Positions 14,902 to 23,139 are shown, counted from the stretch's first letter. The stretch: DNA of 44,541 nt from Solihabitans fulvus (GCF_008386585.1 NZ_VUOB01000051.1:1-44541), one strand, 5' to 3'. Numbers and translations: made by a program. The notes: generated by a model not told the origin, from the letters alone.

Positions 14902-15623
14902 GACCGCACCGCCTCCTCCCGCTCCCGCACCAACCGCAGGAACGCCTGTTCGAGATCCGTCGATTCGGTGCGTCTGCGCAGTTCGTCCGGTGTGCCGTCG
15001 GCGAGCAACTGCCCCTCCCGCATCAGCAGCAGGCGGTGACACCGCGCGGCCTCGTCCATCACGTGGCTGGACACCAACAGCGTCACGCCGCGCTCGGCCA
15101 ACCCGTGGAACAGCGTCCACAGCTCCTCGCGCAGCACCGGGTCGAGGCCAACCGTCGGTTCGTCCAGCACCAGCAGCTCCGGCGAACCGAGCAACGCGAC
15201 GGCGAGGCTGGCCCTGGACAGCTCTCCGCCGGACAACCGGCCGATCACCTTGCCGGCGTGCCTGCCGAGCCCGACCTCGTCGATCACCCGCGACACGTCC
15301 GACTTCGGCGCGCGCAGCACGGCGGCGAAGTACCGCAGGCTCTCCGTCACGGTCAGGTCCGCGTACACGGACGGGCTCTGCGTCGAGTAGCCGATCCGGT
15401 TGCGCAGGGCGGCGCTGCCGGCCGGCAGCCCGAGCACGGTGACGACCCCGCCCGCCACCACCTGGACGCCGACGACCGACCGCATCAGCGTCGTCTTCCC
15501 GCACCCGCTCGGCCCGATCAGGCCGGTCACCGTGCCCCTTGGCACCGTGAAGCCGAGGTCGCGCACCACCGCGCGGCCTCCCCTGTTGACCAGTAGTTCC
15601 TCAACCACGACGGCGTGCGTCAT
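14898..15623 (-). CDS. ABC transporter ATP-binding protein
   Basis: The 241-residue ATPase has Walker A 'GPSGCGKTTL', Q-loop 'YSTQSPSVYADLTV', signature 'LSGGELSRASLAVAL', Walker B 'LLVLDEPTVGLDP' and switch His 'LLVSSHVMDEA'. The CCmA/DrrA-like layout points to an exporter with an ABC-2 permease. The ATG at 15623 was chosen over a GTG at 15638 because CAGAAT lies six bases upstream, with TTGACG 17 bases further (leaderless). An inverted repeat overlaps that promoter, so expression is likely repressed by an unlinked regulator. Confidence 0.92.
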   Translation of the reverse strand: MTHAVVVEELLVNRGGRAVVRDLGFTVPRGTVTGLIGPSGCGKTTLMRSVVGVQVVAGGVVTVLGLPAGSAALRNRIGYSTQSPSVYADLTVTESLRYFAAVLRAPKSDVSRVIDEVGLGRHAGKVIGRLSGGELSRASLAVALLGSPELLVLDEPTVGLDPVLREELWTLFHGLAERGVTLLVSSHVMDEAARCHRLLLMREGQLLADGTPDELRRRTESTDLEQAFLRLVREREEAVRS

Positions 15624-15626
15624 GAC

Positions 15627-15658
15627 GTAATTCTGCACTCGTTGAATTACTCCGTCAA
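15627..15658 (-). promoter_or_regulatory. Promoter and dyad operator of the ABC exporter
   Basis: TTGACG (15658-15653), 17 bases and CAGAAT (15635-15630) form a minus-strand promoter six bases from the ATG. The perfect inverted repeat GTAATTC-N10-GAATTAC (15627-15633 and 15644-15650) sits across the spacer and -10, as TetR-type operators do. No TetR gene is adjacent. Confidence 0.6.
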
Positions 15659-15765
15659 CAGGCCATCAGCGTCAGTGGTGGACCACAGCGCGCGACCGCG
15701 CGAACACCCACCGAACGGCACTCGACCCCGCGCGACGCGCGTGCGACGATCTACCGAGCCGTTAA

Positions 15766-15782
15766 GAACACATGACGTGTTC
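15766..15782. promoter_or_regulatory. Inverted repeat upstream of mptA
   Basis: GAACAC-ATGAC-GTGTTC is a perfect 6-bp dyad about 40 bases before the mptA start, next to a TTAAGA that could be a -10. It may be an operator for the mptA-crtB pair, but the support is weak. Confidence 0.3.
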
Positions 15783-15821
15783 CTGCCGTCGCCTGCTCGC
15801 GTGTGCGCGCGTTGTGCGACG

Positions 15822-17381
15822 ATGGTCAACGCGATGCCCGCGACGCCTTCCCTTCCTCGATCTAGCACCGAACAGAGTGAGTCGGTGCCGTCTGCGCCTA
15901 CCCAGGAGCAGGCTCAGAGCGCAGACATCAACGGTCTCCCCGTCCGCACGATCCTGCTCGGCGTCCTCGGCGTCATGCTGGTCGCGCTCGGCGGCACCGG
16001 TGCGGGCGCGACCCTGGTGCACGACCCGGTCCTCGCCGACAGCGGACTGAGCTGGATCCGCTACGGCCACGGCCTCGACCTGGCCACCGCCGTCCTCTAC
16101 ATCGGACTCGGCCTGCTCGTCTGGGCCTGGGTGCGGCTGGGCAGGGGCGTGCGAGCCAAGCGAGTCAACAGCCGGGGCATGCTGATCGCCATCGGCGCGT
16201 GGTCGCTGCCGCTGTTGGTCGCGCCGCCGCTGTTCAGCAAGGACGTCTACAGCTACCTGTCGCAGGGAATGCTGGCGCTCAAGGGCTTCGACCCCTACGT
16301 CGTCGGCCCGGCCGCGCTGCCCGGCCCGCTCACCGAGAACGTCAGCTGGGTCTGGCAGAACACCCCGGCGCCCTACGGCCCGCTGTTCATCCTCGTCGCC
16401 AAGGGCGTCGTGGCGATCACCGGCACCAGCCTGATCGGGGGCGTGCTGCTGCTGCGGCTGGCCACCGCGTTCGGGCTCGCGCTGCTGTGCTGGTCCGTCC
16501 CCGGCCTGGTCAGGCACCTCGGCGGCAACGCGGCGCTGGCGCTGTGGCTCGGCGTGGCCAACCCGCTGATGCTCGTGCACCTGATCGGCGGGGCGCACAA
16601 CGACATGCTGATGGTCGGCCTGCTCGCGGCCGGGGTGCGGCTGATGCTCGACGGACGACATCTGACCGCCATCGCGCTGGTGACGCTGGCCTTCTCGGTC
16701 AAGGCGACGGCCGTGGTGGCGCTGCCGTTCCTGGTCTGGGTGTGGGCCGCGCGGCTGACGGGGACACGGCGCAACCGGTTCCTCAAGGCGGCGGGCGGCG
16801 GGCTCGCGGTGTTCGTGGTCGTGTTCACCCTGTGCACGCTGGCCGCGGGCGTCAGCCTCGGCTGGATCCCGGCGCTGAGCACGTCCTCGATGATCGTGAA
16901 CTGGCTGTCGCTGCCCACCGCCCTCGGCCAGTTCACGCACACCCTGGTCAGCCTGGTCTTCACCGTCGACCAGGGCATCTTCCTCGGCATCGCGCGGGCG
17001 ATCGGCGAGATCCTGCTGGTGTGGATCGCGGCTCGGCAGTGGTGGGCCGCGCGGGACGGTGGGCCGGAGGCCGTGCGCCGGGCCGCCTACACGCTGCTCG
17101 CCGTCGCGCTGCTGAGCCCGGCGACGCTGCCCTGGTACTTCAGCTGGCCGCTGGTCATCGGCGCCGGGCTGGCCTGGGGCACGTCCGCGCTGGTGGTCGC
17201 GGTGCTCGGCTCGGTGTGGCTGCTGCTGGTGACCTTCCCCAACGGCGACACCGCGCTGTACTCGTGGGGCTACCTCTTCCTGGCGCTGCTCGCGTCCGGC
17301 CTGGCCGCCGTGTCGCTGGTGCGGCCCGATCCGCTCCGGCTGTCCATCCGGAGCAAGACCCCGGCGCGAGCCGCCCGGTGA
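15822..17381 (+). CDS. mptA: Alpha-(1->6)-mannopyranosyltransferase, MptA/MptB family
   Basis: The 519-residue polytopic protein has roughly a dozen hydrophobic helices after a polar N-terminus of about 40 residues. The first loop carries 'LFSKDVYSYLSQGMLALKGFDPY', the GT-C-fold acidic motif (KDVYSY) used by polyprenyl-phosphomannose-dependent mannosyltransferases. 'VWQNTPAPYGPLF' and 'GGAHNDMLMVGLL' are further family marks. It would extend the mannan core of lipomannan on the outer membrane face. Position between the prenyl synthase and Rv2175c/pknL homologues matches Rv2174 (mptA) rather than mptB. ATG 15822 or ATG 15834 could be used. Its stop overlaps the crtB start in a GTGA. Confidence 0.87.
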   Translation: MVNAMPATPSLPRSSTEQSESVPSAPTQEQAQSADINGLPVRTILLGVLGVMLVALGGTGAGATLVHDPVLADSGLSWIRYGHGLDLATAVLYIGLGLLVWAWVRLGRGVRAKRVNSRGMLIAIGAWSLPLLVAPPLFSKDVYSYLSQGMLALKGFDPYVVGPAALPGPLTENVSWVWQNTPAPYGPLFILVAKGVVAITGTSLIGGVLLLRLATAFGLALLCWSVPGLVRHLGGNAALALWLGVANPLMLVHLIGGAHNDMLMVGLLAAGVRLMLDGRHLTAIALVTLAFSVKATAVVALPFLVWVWAARLTGTRRNRFLKAAGGGLAVFVVVFTLCTLAAGVSLGWIPALSTSSMIVNWLSLPTALGQFTHTLVSLVFTVDQGIFLGIARAIGEILLVWIAARQWWAARDGGPEAVRRAAYTLLAVALLSPATLPWYFSWPLVIGAGLAWGTSALVVAVLGSVWLLLVTFPNGDTALYSWGYLFLALLASGLAAVSLVRPDPLRLSIRSKTPARAAR

Positions 17382-18304
17382 GCGCGCGGGAACTGGGCGC
17401 CGCCGGCATCGACGACCCGGTGGCGCGGGCCGCCTACCTGCGCTGCCGCGAGATCAACGCCAGCTACGGCAGGACGTTCTTCCTGGCCACCAGGCTGCTC
17501 ACGCCGGGACGCCGGCCCTCGGTGCACGCGCTGTACGGCTTCGCGCGGCTGGCCGACGAGATCGTGGACGACACCGCCGTCGGCCACACGCCCGCGCAGC
17601 GGGCCGCCGCGCTCGACGGGCTGGAGCGGGAACTGAAGGCCGGGCTGGCCGGCGAGCCGGGCAGAAACCCGGTGATCACCGCGGTCGCGCACACCGCGCG
17701 GCGCTACCGCCTCGCCCCCGACCTGTTCACCGACTTCCTCGCCTCGATGCGGCTGGATCTGCGCGTCACCGAGTACCGCGACCTCGCGGCGCTGCGCGAG
17801 TACATGTACGGCTCGGCCGCCGTGATCGGGCTCCAGATGCTGCCGGTCTTCGGCACGGTCGGGCCGCGCGAGGAGGCCGAGCCGGCCGCGATCGCGCTCG
17901 GCGAGGCGTTCCAGCTGACCAACTTCCTCCGCGACATCGGCGAGGACCTCGACCGGGGACGCCTCTACCTGCCGACGGAGGAACTGGCCGCGTTCGGCGT
18001 CGACCGCGCGCTGCTGACCTGGTGCCGGCGCACCGGGCGCGCCGACCAGCGGGTGCGCCGCGCGCTCGCGCACCTCGCCGCCTACACCTACTCGATCTAC
18101 CGCGACGCGAAGCGGGGCGTCGCCCTGCTCGAACCCGTGTCGCGGCCCTGTGTGGCGACCGCCCTGACGCTGTACCGGGAGATCCTGGACGGCATCGTGG
18201 CGGCCGACTACGACGTGTTGGACCGGCGCATCGTGGTGTCCCGTCAGCGCAGGCTCGCGGTGGCACTGCCCAGCCTCGGCCGGGCAGTGCTCGCCCGTCT
18301 CTGA
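17378..18304 (+). CDS. crtB: Phytoene synthase
   Basis: The 308-residue head-to-head prenyltransferase joins two GGPP into phytoene. The two Asp-rich sites are 'FARLADEIVDD' and 'NFLRDIGEDLDRGRLYLP', and 'YMYGSAAVIGLQML' is the usual central helix. The GTG start overlaps the mptA stop, so phytoene synthase is translationally coupled to the lipomannan enzyme instead of crtE/crtI. The family includes squalene and dehydrosqualene synthases, but crtI in the same neighbourhood makes phytoene the best call. Confidence 0.9.
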   Translation: MSARELGAAGIDDPVARAAYLRCREINASYGRTFFLATRLLTPGRRPSVHALYGFARLADEIVDDTAVGHTPAQRAAALDGLERELKAGLAGEPGRNPVITAVAHTARRYRLAPDLFTDFLASMRLDLRVTEYRDLAALREYMYGSAAVIGLQMLPVFGTVGPREEAEPAAIALGEAFQLTNFLRDIGEDLDRGRLYLPTEELAAFGVDRALLTWCRRTGRADQRVRRALAHLAAYTYSIYRDAKRGVALLEPVSRPCVATALTLYREILDGIVAADYDVLDRRIVVSRQRRLAVALPSLGRAVLARL

Positions 18305-18305
18305 G

Positions 18306-18321
18306 TAGCCCTAGCGGGCTA
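18306..18321. terminator. Short hairpin between convergent crtB and Rv2175c-like genes
   Basis: TAGCCC-TAGC-GGGCTA forms a 6-bp stem with a 4-base loop. The right arm contains the minus-strand stop codon of the Rv2175c-like gene. It is weak as a terminator. Confidence 0.35.
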
Positions 18322-18693
18322 GAACGCCATGGCCTGCGCCCTTCGCTTCACCTCACGGCCGCGGTCGCCGCGCAACGCCTCGATCGGCGAGCCGGGCAGC
18401 GTGTCGTCCTCCGCGAAGAGCCAACGCAGGATCTCGTCGGTGGAGAAGCCGGAGTCGCGCAGCACGGTGATCGTGCCGGCCAACCCCTTCACGATGCCGC
18501 CATCGGCGATGAAGTCAGCGGGGATCACCAGGACACCGTCGCGGCGTTCCGCGAGCAGGTGACCGTCGCGAAGCATCTGGTGCACCCTGGTGACAGGGAG
18601 ACCGAGGCGCTCGGCGACATCGGGGAGGGAAAGAACCTCCAGCTCAGGGGCCAGCACATGGGCAGCAGCAGGAATCGAACTCACGGCGGTCAC
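18319..18693 (-). CDS. Rv2175c-like DNA-binding protein (PknL substrate family)
   Basis: The 124-residue protein has a winged helix-turn-helix segment 'LSLPDVAERLGLPVTRVHQMLRDGHLLAERRDGVLVIPADFI'. A C-terminal 'IVKGLAGTITVLRDSGFSTDEILRWLFAEDDTLPGSPIEALR' follows. This matches Rv2175c, a DNA-binding protein phosphorylated by PknL on an N-terminal Thr in M. tuberculosis. Gene order (divergent from pknL) is conserved. Here the N-terminus has Thr2 and Ser5-Ser6 as possible sites. The start is a GTG without a clear ribosome binding site; a downstream GTG is possible. Confidence 0.85.
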   Translation of the reverse strand: MTAVSSIPAAAHVLAPELEVLSLPDVAERLGLPVTRVHQMLRDGHLLAERRDGVLVIPADFIADGGIVKGLAGTITVLRDSGFSTDEILRWLFAEDDTLPGSPIEALRGDRGREVKRRAQAMAF

Positions 18694-18745
18694 GATGCCA
18701 TAACCGCGCCGGACATGCCCTGCGCCAACCGGGTCAACTCGTCCG

Positions 18746-18751
18746 TACGAT
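18746..18751 (+). promoter_or_regulatory. Putative -10 of pknL
   Basis: TACGAT lies about 30 bases before the preferred GTG 18781 and eight bases before an in-frame GTG at 18760. Both a short-leader and a near-leaderless mRNA are possible. Confidence 0.4.
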
Positions 18752-18780
18752 CGACGGTTGTGGACAGGCAGGGGACGAAC

Positions 18781-20862
18781 GTGATCGGAGGGCTGCTCGA
18801 GCAGCGCTACCGGGTGGACGGCTTCCTGGCGCGCGGTGGCATGTCCACGGTGTACCGGGGCGTCGACACCAGGTTGGACCGTCCCGTCGCCATCAAGGTG
18901 ATGGATCCCCAGTTCTCCGCCGACCGGTCGTTCGTGGCGCGGTTCGAGCAGGAGGCGCGCGCCGCCGCCCGGCTACATCACCCGAACGTGGTCGCCGTGT
19001 ACGACCAGGGCGTCGACCGCGCGCCCGGCGGGGACAACGTGTTCCTCGTCATGGAGCTGGTCACCGGCGGCACCCTGCGCGACCTGCTCACCGAGCGCGG
19101 CAGGCTGCCGGTGCCGCTGGCGTTGAGCGTGCTCGAACCGGTGCTCTCCGCGCTGGCCGCCGCGCACCGCGCCGGGCTGATCCACCGCGACGTGAAGCCG
19201 GAGAACGTGCTGATCGGGCACAGCGGCGCCGTCAAGGTCGCCGACTTCGGCCTGGTCAGGGCCGTGGCGAGCGCCGGGACCACCAGCGACAGCGTGATCC
19301 TCGGCACGGTGGCCTACCTGTCCCCCGAGCAGGTCGCCACCGGCGCGTCGGACGCCCGCAGCGACGTGTATGCGGCGGGCCTGGTGCTCTTCGAGATGCT
19401 GACCGGCAAGCCGCCCTACACCGGGGACACGGCCATCTCGGTGGCGTACCGGCACGTCAACGACGACGTCCCCGCGCCGAGCACCGTGCTCCCGGACCTG
19501 CCGCCCGCCCTCGACCAGCTGGTGCTGCGCGCGACCAGGCGAGACCCCGCCGAGCGGCCCGCCGACGCCGAGGCGTTCCTCGCCGAGGTCGAGCGGGTGC
19601 GCGAGTCGCTGGCGGCGCGCAGGGTGACCGTGCCGACGCCGATGCCGGGACAGGACGAGCAGACCGTGCGAGTCGAACCGGTGCGCCTCGGCGTCGGCCG
19701 CACCCAGCCCGTGACGCACCAGGCCCCGCCGGAGTCCGCGGCCGAGCGGACCGTCGTCCAGCACACCGCGGCGATGCCGGTGCGGGCCGCGCAGGTCGGC
19801 CCGGCTGGCGCTGTCGGCGCTGTCGGCGGCCCTGGCGGCCCGGTCGGCCCGCAGGGCACCAGGGCGATCTCCCGGGAGGAGCTCGGCGCGGCGCTGGCGA
19901 AGCGACCCGAGCCCGCCCGCAAGCAGCAGCGTCCCGCCGCGCCGGCCGACCGGTACGCGGCCGAGCGGAACCGCAGCAGGCGCACGTTCATCGTGTGGAT
20001 CTCGATCGTCCTGGTGCTGGCCGTGGCGATCGGCGTGGTGGCGTGGTGGATGGGCAGCGGCCGGTGGACGGCCGTGCCGCAGGTCGCCGGCCTCGACCAG
20101 GCGCACGCGATCAAGGCGTTACAGGACGCGGACCTCAGTCCGCAGGTGCTGAACCAGTCGGACAACACCGTGCCGGCGGGACAGGCGCTGCGCACCGACC
20201 CGACGACCGGCGCGCAGGCGTTGCGCGGCGGCCAGGTGAAGCTGCTGATCTCCAAGGGAAAGCCCATCGTGCCGCCGGTGACCGTCGGCAGCGCGCCGGA
20301 GGCGGCCGAGCAGCTGATCAGGGACGCGGGCCTGACGCCGAAACGCGACGACGCGGCGAACGTGTTCGACCAACAGGTGCCGGAGGGGAAGGTCATCACG
20401 GTCAGCCCCAACCCCGGCGCCGAGCTGCCCCTTGGCGGCGTGGTGACGGTGGTGCTGAGCAAGGGGCCGCCGCCCAAGCCGGTGCCGGACGTCAGCGGAC
20501 ACCTGAAGGACGAGGCGTTCCAGCTGTTGCAGGCCGCCGGCCTGGCGCCCTACGACGCGCCAGCGGAGTTCTCCGACAAGGTGGACGGCGGCAAGGTGAT
20601 CCGCACGACCCCGGCGGCCGGGAGCACCATCGCGCCCAAGGGCGACAACCGGGTGGCCGTCGTGGTGTCCACCGCGGTCACCGTGCCGAACGTCGGTGGG
20701 CAGAAGGGCGAGGACGCCGCGAAGGCGCTGGAGGCCCTCGGGCTGAAGGTCAGCGTGCAGTCGTTCCTGCCGGGCGGGGGCGGATCGGTGCTCAACCAGT
20801 CCGTTCCGGCGGGCACGAGGGTGCAGCCGGGCAGCGCGATCACCATTATTCTGTTCATCTGA
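18781..20862 (+). CDS. pknL: Serine/threonine protein kinase with four PASTA domains
   Basis: The 693-residue protein has a cytoplasmic kinase domain (about residues 5-270): 'ARGGMSTVYRG', Lys in 'VAIKVMD', 'HRDVKPENVLI', 'DFGLVRA' and 'GTVAYLSPEQ'. A Pro/Ala-rich juxtamembrane linker leads to one transmembrane helix near residues 402-422, and four PASTA repeats follow to the C-terminus. PASTA repeats bind muropeptides and lipid II, so it likely senses cell-wall state. GTG 18781 is chosen because AGGGG lies seven bases upstream; GTG 18760 is an alternative. Place beside the Rv2175c homologue identifies it as pknL. M. tuberculosis PknL lacks PASTA domains, whereas this one is PknB-like in form. 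Confidence 0.92.
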   Translation: MIGGLLEQRYRVDGFLARGGMSTVYRGVDTRLDRPVAIKVMDPQFSADRSFVARFEQEARAAARLHHPNVVAVYDQGVDRAPGGDNVFLVMELVTGGTLRDLLTERGRLPVPLALSVLEPVLSALAAAHRAGLIHRDVKPENVLIGHSGAVKVADFGLVRAVASAGTTSDSVILGTVAYLSPEQVATGASDARSDVYAAGLVLFEMLTGKPPYTGDTAISVAYRHVNDDVPAPSTVLPDLPPALDQLVLRATRRDPAERPADAEAFLAEVERVRESLAARRVTVPTPMPGQDEQTVRVEPVRLGVGRTQPVTHQAPPESAAERTVVQHTAAMPVRAAQVGPAGAVGAVGGPGGPVGPQGTRAISREELGAALAKRPEPARKQQRPAAPADRYAAERNRSRRTFIVWISIVLVLAVAIGVVAWWMGSGRWTAVPQVAGLDQAHAIKALQDADLSPQVLNQSDNTVPAGQALRTDPTTGAQALRGGQVKLLISKGKPIVPPVTVGSAPEAAEQLIRDAGLTPKRDDAANVFDQQVPEGKVITVSPNPGAELPLGGVVTVVLSKGPPPKPVPDVSGHLKDEAFQLLQAAGLAPYDAPAEFSDKVDGGKVIRTTPAAGSTIAPKGDNRVAVVVSTAVTVPNVGGQKGEDAAKALEALGLKVSVQSFLPGGGGSVLNQSVPAGTRVQPGSAITIILFI

Positions 20863-20938
20863 GGAGATTCGAACCGCACCCAACGATTCCCACGACACGA
20901 TGGTGTCGGAGGGCTCGACCTGTTGACAGGAGCCGCTT

Positions 20939-20944
20939 TAGCGT
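20939..20944 (+). promoter_or_regulatory. Leaderless -10 element of the antitoxin gene
   Basis: TAGCGT, six bases, then the ATG at 20951. This favours ATG 20951 over the ATG at 20960. Confidence 0.55.
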
Positions 20945-20950
20945 GGCGTC

Positions 20951-21283
20951 ATGGATGTCATGGACGCCGAGCAACACGTCGAAACACACCGCGTGACCAT
21001 GCGGGAGTTGACCCACAATGCGCACGAGGTGTTCGAGCATGTTGCCGCAGGCGAACGCGTCGAGGTCACCGACGAGGGCGTGCTGGTCGGCACCATCATC
21101 CCGCCGGATCTGACCGAGGTCACCCTCCGCGGGCTGATCAGGGCGGGAATCATGTCGCCGGACTGGCGCGCGGAACAGGCTGACGCGCTCGCCTTTCTGC
21201 GCAAGCGCCGGACTCCGGCGGAGCCAGGACAGCGGCCGGCGTCGGAAGTCCTCATCGAGATGCGCGAGGAAGAAACCCATTGA
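20951..21283 (+). CDS. vapB: Phd/YefM-type antitoxin
   Basis: The 110-residue protein has a Phd/YefM-like N-terminus, 'HRVTMRELTHNAHEVFEHVAAGERVEVTDEGVLVGTIIPP', in which the first strand and helix form the DNA-binding dimer. The C-terminal tail 'EQADALAFLRKRRTPAEPGQRPASEVLIEMREEE' is charged and probably wraps the toxin. It overlaps the toxin start by four bases, the usual antitoxin-first order. It should repress its own promoter. Confidence 0.87.
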   Translation: MDVMDAEQHVETHRVTMRELTHNAHEVFEHVAAGERVEVTDEGVLVGTIIPPDLTEVTLRGLIRAGIMSPDWRAEQADALAFLRKRRTPAEPGQRPASEVLIEMREEETH

Positions 21284-21687
21284 TCTATCTGGATTCGTGC
21301 GCATTCGTCAAACTGCTGCTCGACGAGAAGGAATCGCACGCGTTGGACGCGCATCTCACCGAGCAGAACAAGCGAGGACTGTTCGCGGTTTCCAGTGAGC
21401 TGGCCAAGGTGGAGGTGAGCCGGACACTGATCCGACACGGATCGGACGAGAAGAAGCACGAAGAAGCGGGGATTCTTCTGAGCAGGTGCGCGAGACTCCC
21501 CATCGCGCCCGTGCTAACCGCCGCGGCCGAACTGCCGGATCCGACGCTGCGCAGCTTGGACGCCATCCACCTGGCGACCGCGCAGTTCGCCGGTTCCGCG
21601 CTCGTCCAGTTCATCACCTACGACACGCGACTCGGCAAGGCCGCCCAGGACGCAGGCCTGCCGCTCGTCACACCCGGCCTGAACTGA
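21280..21687 (+). CDS. vapC: VapC-type PIN-domain toxin
   Basis: The 135-residue PIN nuclease has 'MIYLDSCAFVKLLLDE' with the first catalytic Asp, Glu in 'ELAKVEVSRTLIR', and 'SLDAIHLATAQFAGS' plus 'FITYDTRLGKAAQDAGLPLVTPG' with the remaining Asp residues. The four acidic residues are all present, so the nuclease should be active on RNA. The start is an unusual TTG that overlaps the antitoxin stop (TTGA). The module lies between pknL and aroG, where M. tuberculosis has Rv2177c. Confidence 0.92.
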   Translation: MIYLDSCAFVKLLLDEKESHALDAHLTEQNKRGLFAVSSELAKVEVSRTLIRHGSDEKKHEEAGILLSRCARLPIAPVLTAAAELPDPTLRSLDAIHLATAQFAGSALVQFITYDTRLGKAAQDAGLPLVTPGLN

Positions 21688-21693
21688 CCACAC

Positions 21694-21736
21694 ACGTCGG
21701 CCCCGGTAGCGAACGATCCGCTACCGGGGCCGACGT
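21694..21736. terminator. Bidirectional terminator between vapC and aroG
   Basis: A perfect 18-bp stem (21694-21711 with 21719-21736) around a seven-base loop lies between the convergent stops. There is no U-tract, as is common in actinobacteria. Confidence 0.8.
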
Positions 21737-21750
21737 CGTCGTGCGACAGA

Positions 21751-23139
21751 TCAGGAACGCAGCATTTCCGCCACCAGGAACGCCAGTTCCAGCGACTGCT
21801 GAGTGTTCAGCCGGGGGTCGCAGGCCGTCTCGTAGCGGCCGGACAGGTCGGCGTCAGAGATGTCCTGCGCGCCGCCGAGGCACTCGGTGACGTCCTCGCC
21901 GGTCAGCTCGATGTGGATGCCGCCGGGGTGAGTGCCGAGCCTGCGGTGCACCTCGAAGAAGCCCTGCACCTCGTCGACGATCCGGTCGAAGTGCCTGGTC
22001 TTGTACCCGGTGCTCGACTCGTGGGTGTTGCCGTGCATCGGGTCGCACTGCCAGATGACCTGGTGGCCCGACGCCGTCACCTTCTCCACGATGGCCGGCA
22101 GCACGTCGCGCACCTTGCCGTTGCCCATCCTGCTGATCAGGGTGAGCCTGCCCGGCATGTTGTGCGGGTCGAGCCGCTCCACGTACTCCACGGCCTGTTC
22201 CGGCGTGGTGCCCGGCCCGATCTTGAGGCCGATCGGGTTCGCCAGCAGCTCGGCGAGCGCGATGTGCGCGCCGTCGAGCTGCCTGGTCCGCTCGCCGATC
22301 CACAGGAAGTGCGAGGACAGGTCGTACAGCTTGGGCTGGTCGCCGGACACGTCCAGCCGCAGCAGCGCCCGCTCGTAGTCCAGCAGCAGCGCCTCGTGGC
22401 TGGCGAAGATCTCCACGGTGTGCAGCGACGAGTCCTGCACACCACAGGCCGACATGAACCGCAGGCCCCGGTCGATCTCGGCGGCCAGCGCCTCGTACCG
22501 CTCGCCAGCAGGCGAGGTGCGCACGAAGTCCTTGTTCCAGTCGTGTACCCGGTGCAGGTCGGCCATGCCGGCGCTGGTCAGCGCGCGCAGCAGGTTCATG
22601 GCCGCGCCGGCGTTCGCGTACGCCCTGATCATCCTGGACGGGTCGGCGACCCTGGCCTCCGGCGTGGCGACCAGCGAGTTGATGATGTCGCCCCGGTAGG
22701 ACGGCAGGCCGAGCGCGTCGATGCCAGAGGAGCGCGGCTTCGCGTACTGGCCGGCGATGCGGCCGACCTTCACCACGGGCACGCTCGCGCCATAGGTCAG
22801 CACGACGGCCATTTGCAGCAGGGTCCGGATGTTGGCCCTGATGTGCGGCTCGGTGTTGTCCGCAAAGGTCTCCGCGCAGTCGCCGCCCTGGAGCATAAAG
22901 GCCTCGCCGCGAGCCACCTGGGCGAGCTGATCACGGAGCCGGTCGATCTCGCCGGGCACCGTGATCGGGGGAACGCTCTCCAGCACCGTGCGCACCCGGC
23001 GGACCTGCTCGGCGTCCGGCCACTCCGGCTGCTGCGCGGCGGGGCGGGCGAGCGCGTTGTCCAGGCGGGCGCGCAGTTCGGGCGGGAGCGGAGGAAGCTC
23101 GGGAAGCGTGTCCACGGGCACGTCCACTGTCCAGTTCAC
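21751..23139 (-). CDS. aroG: Class II 3-deoxy-7-phosphoheptulonate (DAHP) synthase
   Basis: The 462-residue enzyme condenses PEP and erythrose-4-phosphate, the first step of the shikimate pathway. Type II (plant-like) signatures are 'FMLQGGDCAETF', 'KVGRIAGQYAKPRS', 'LPSYRGDIIN', 'NPIGLKIGPGTTPEQ', 'WQCDPMHGNTHES' and 'ELTGEDVTECLGG'. The GTG at 23139 (V-N-W-T-V-D) equals the M. tuberculosis AroG start in sequence and gives the same length; a longer frame exists. TACCCT six bases upstream implies a leaderless mRNA. It corresponds to Rv2178c in the syntenic block. Confidence 0.95.
   Translation of the reverse strand: MNWTVDVPVDTLPELPPLPPELRARLDNALARPAAQQPEWPDAEQVRRVRTVLESVPPITVPGEIDRLRDQLAQVARGEAFMLQGGDCAETFADNTEPHIRANIRTLLQMAVVLTYGASVPVVKVGRIAGQYAKPRSSGIDALGLPSYRGDIINSLVATPEARVADPSRMIRAYANAGAAMNLLRALTSAGMADLHRVHDWNKDFVRTSPAGERYEALAAEIDRGLRFMSACGVQDSSLHTVEIFASHEALLLDYERALLRLDVSGDQPKLYDLSSHFLWIGERTRQLDGAHIALAELLANPIGLKIGPGTTPEQAVEYVERLDPHNMPGRLTLISRMGNGKVRDVLPAIVEKVTASGHQVIWQCDPMHGNTHESSTGYKTRHFDRIVDEVQGFFEVHRRLGTHPGGIHIELTGEDVTECLGGAQDISDADLSGRYETACDPRLNTQQSLELAFLVAEMLRS

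Noticed and set aside
18661..18710. tRNA T-arm-like sequence (GTTCGATTCC on the minus strand)
   Set aside because: No acceptor, D or anticodon stems; it codes for the N-terminus of the Rv2175c-like protein.
18022..18780. Extension of pknL upstream of 18781
   Set aside because: It overlaps crtB and the Rv2175c-like gene, and the kinase domain starts just after GTG 18781.
20923..20928. TTGACA as -35 of the antitoxin gene
   Set aside because: It is only ten bases from the TAGCGT -10, too close for a normal spacer.
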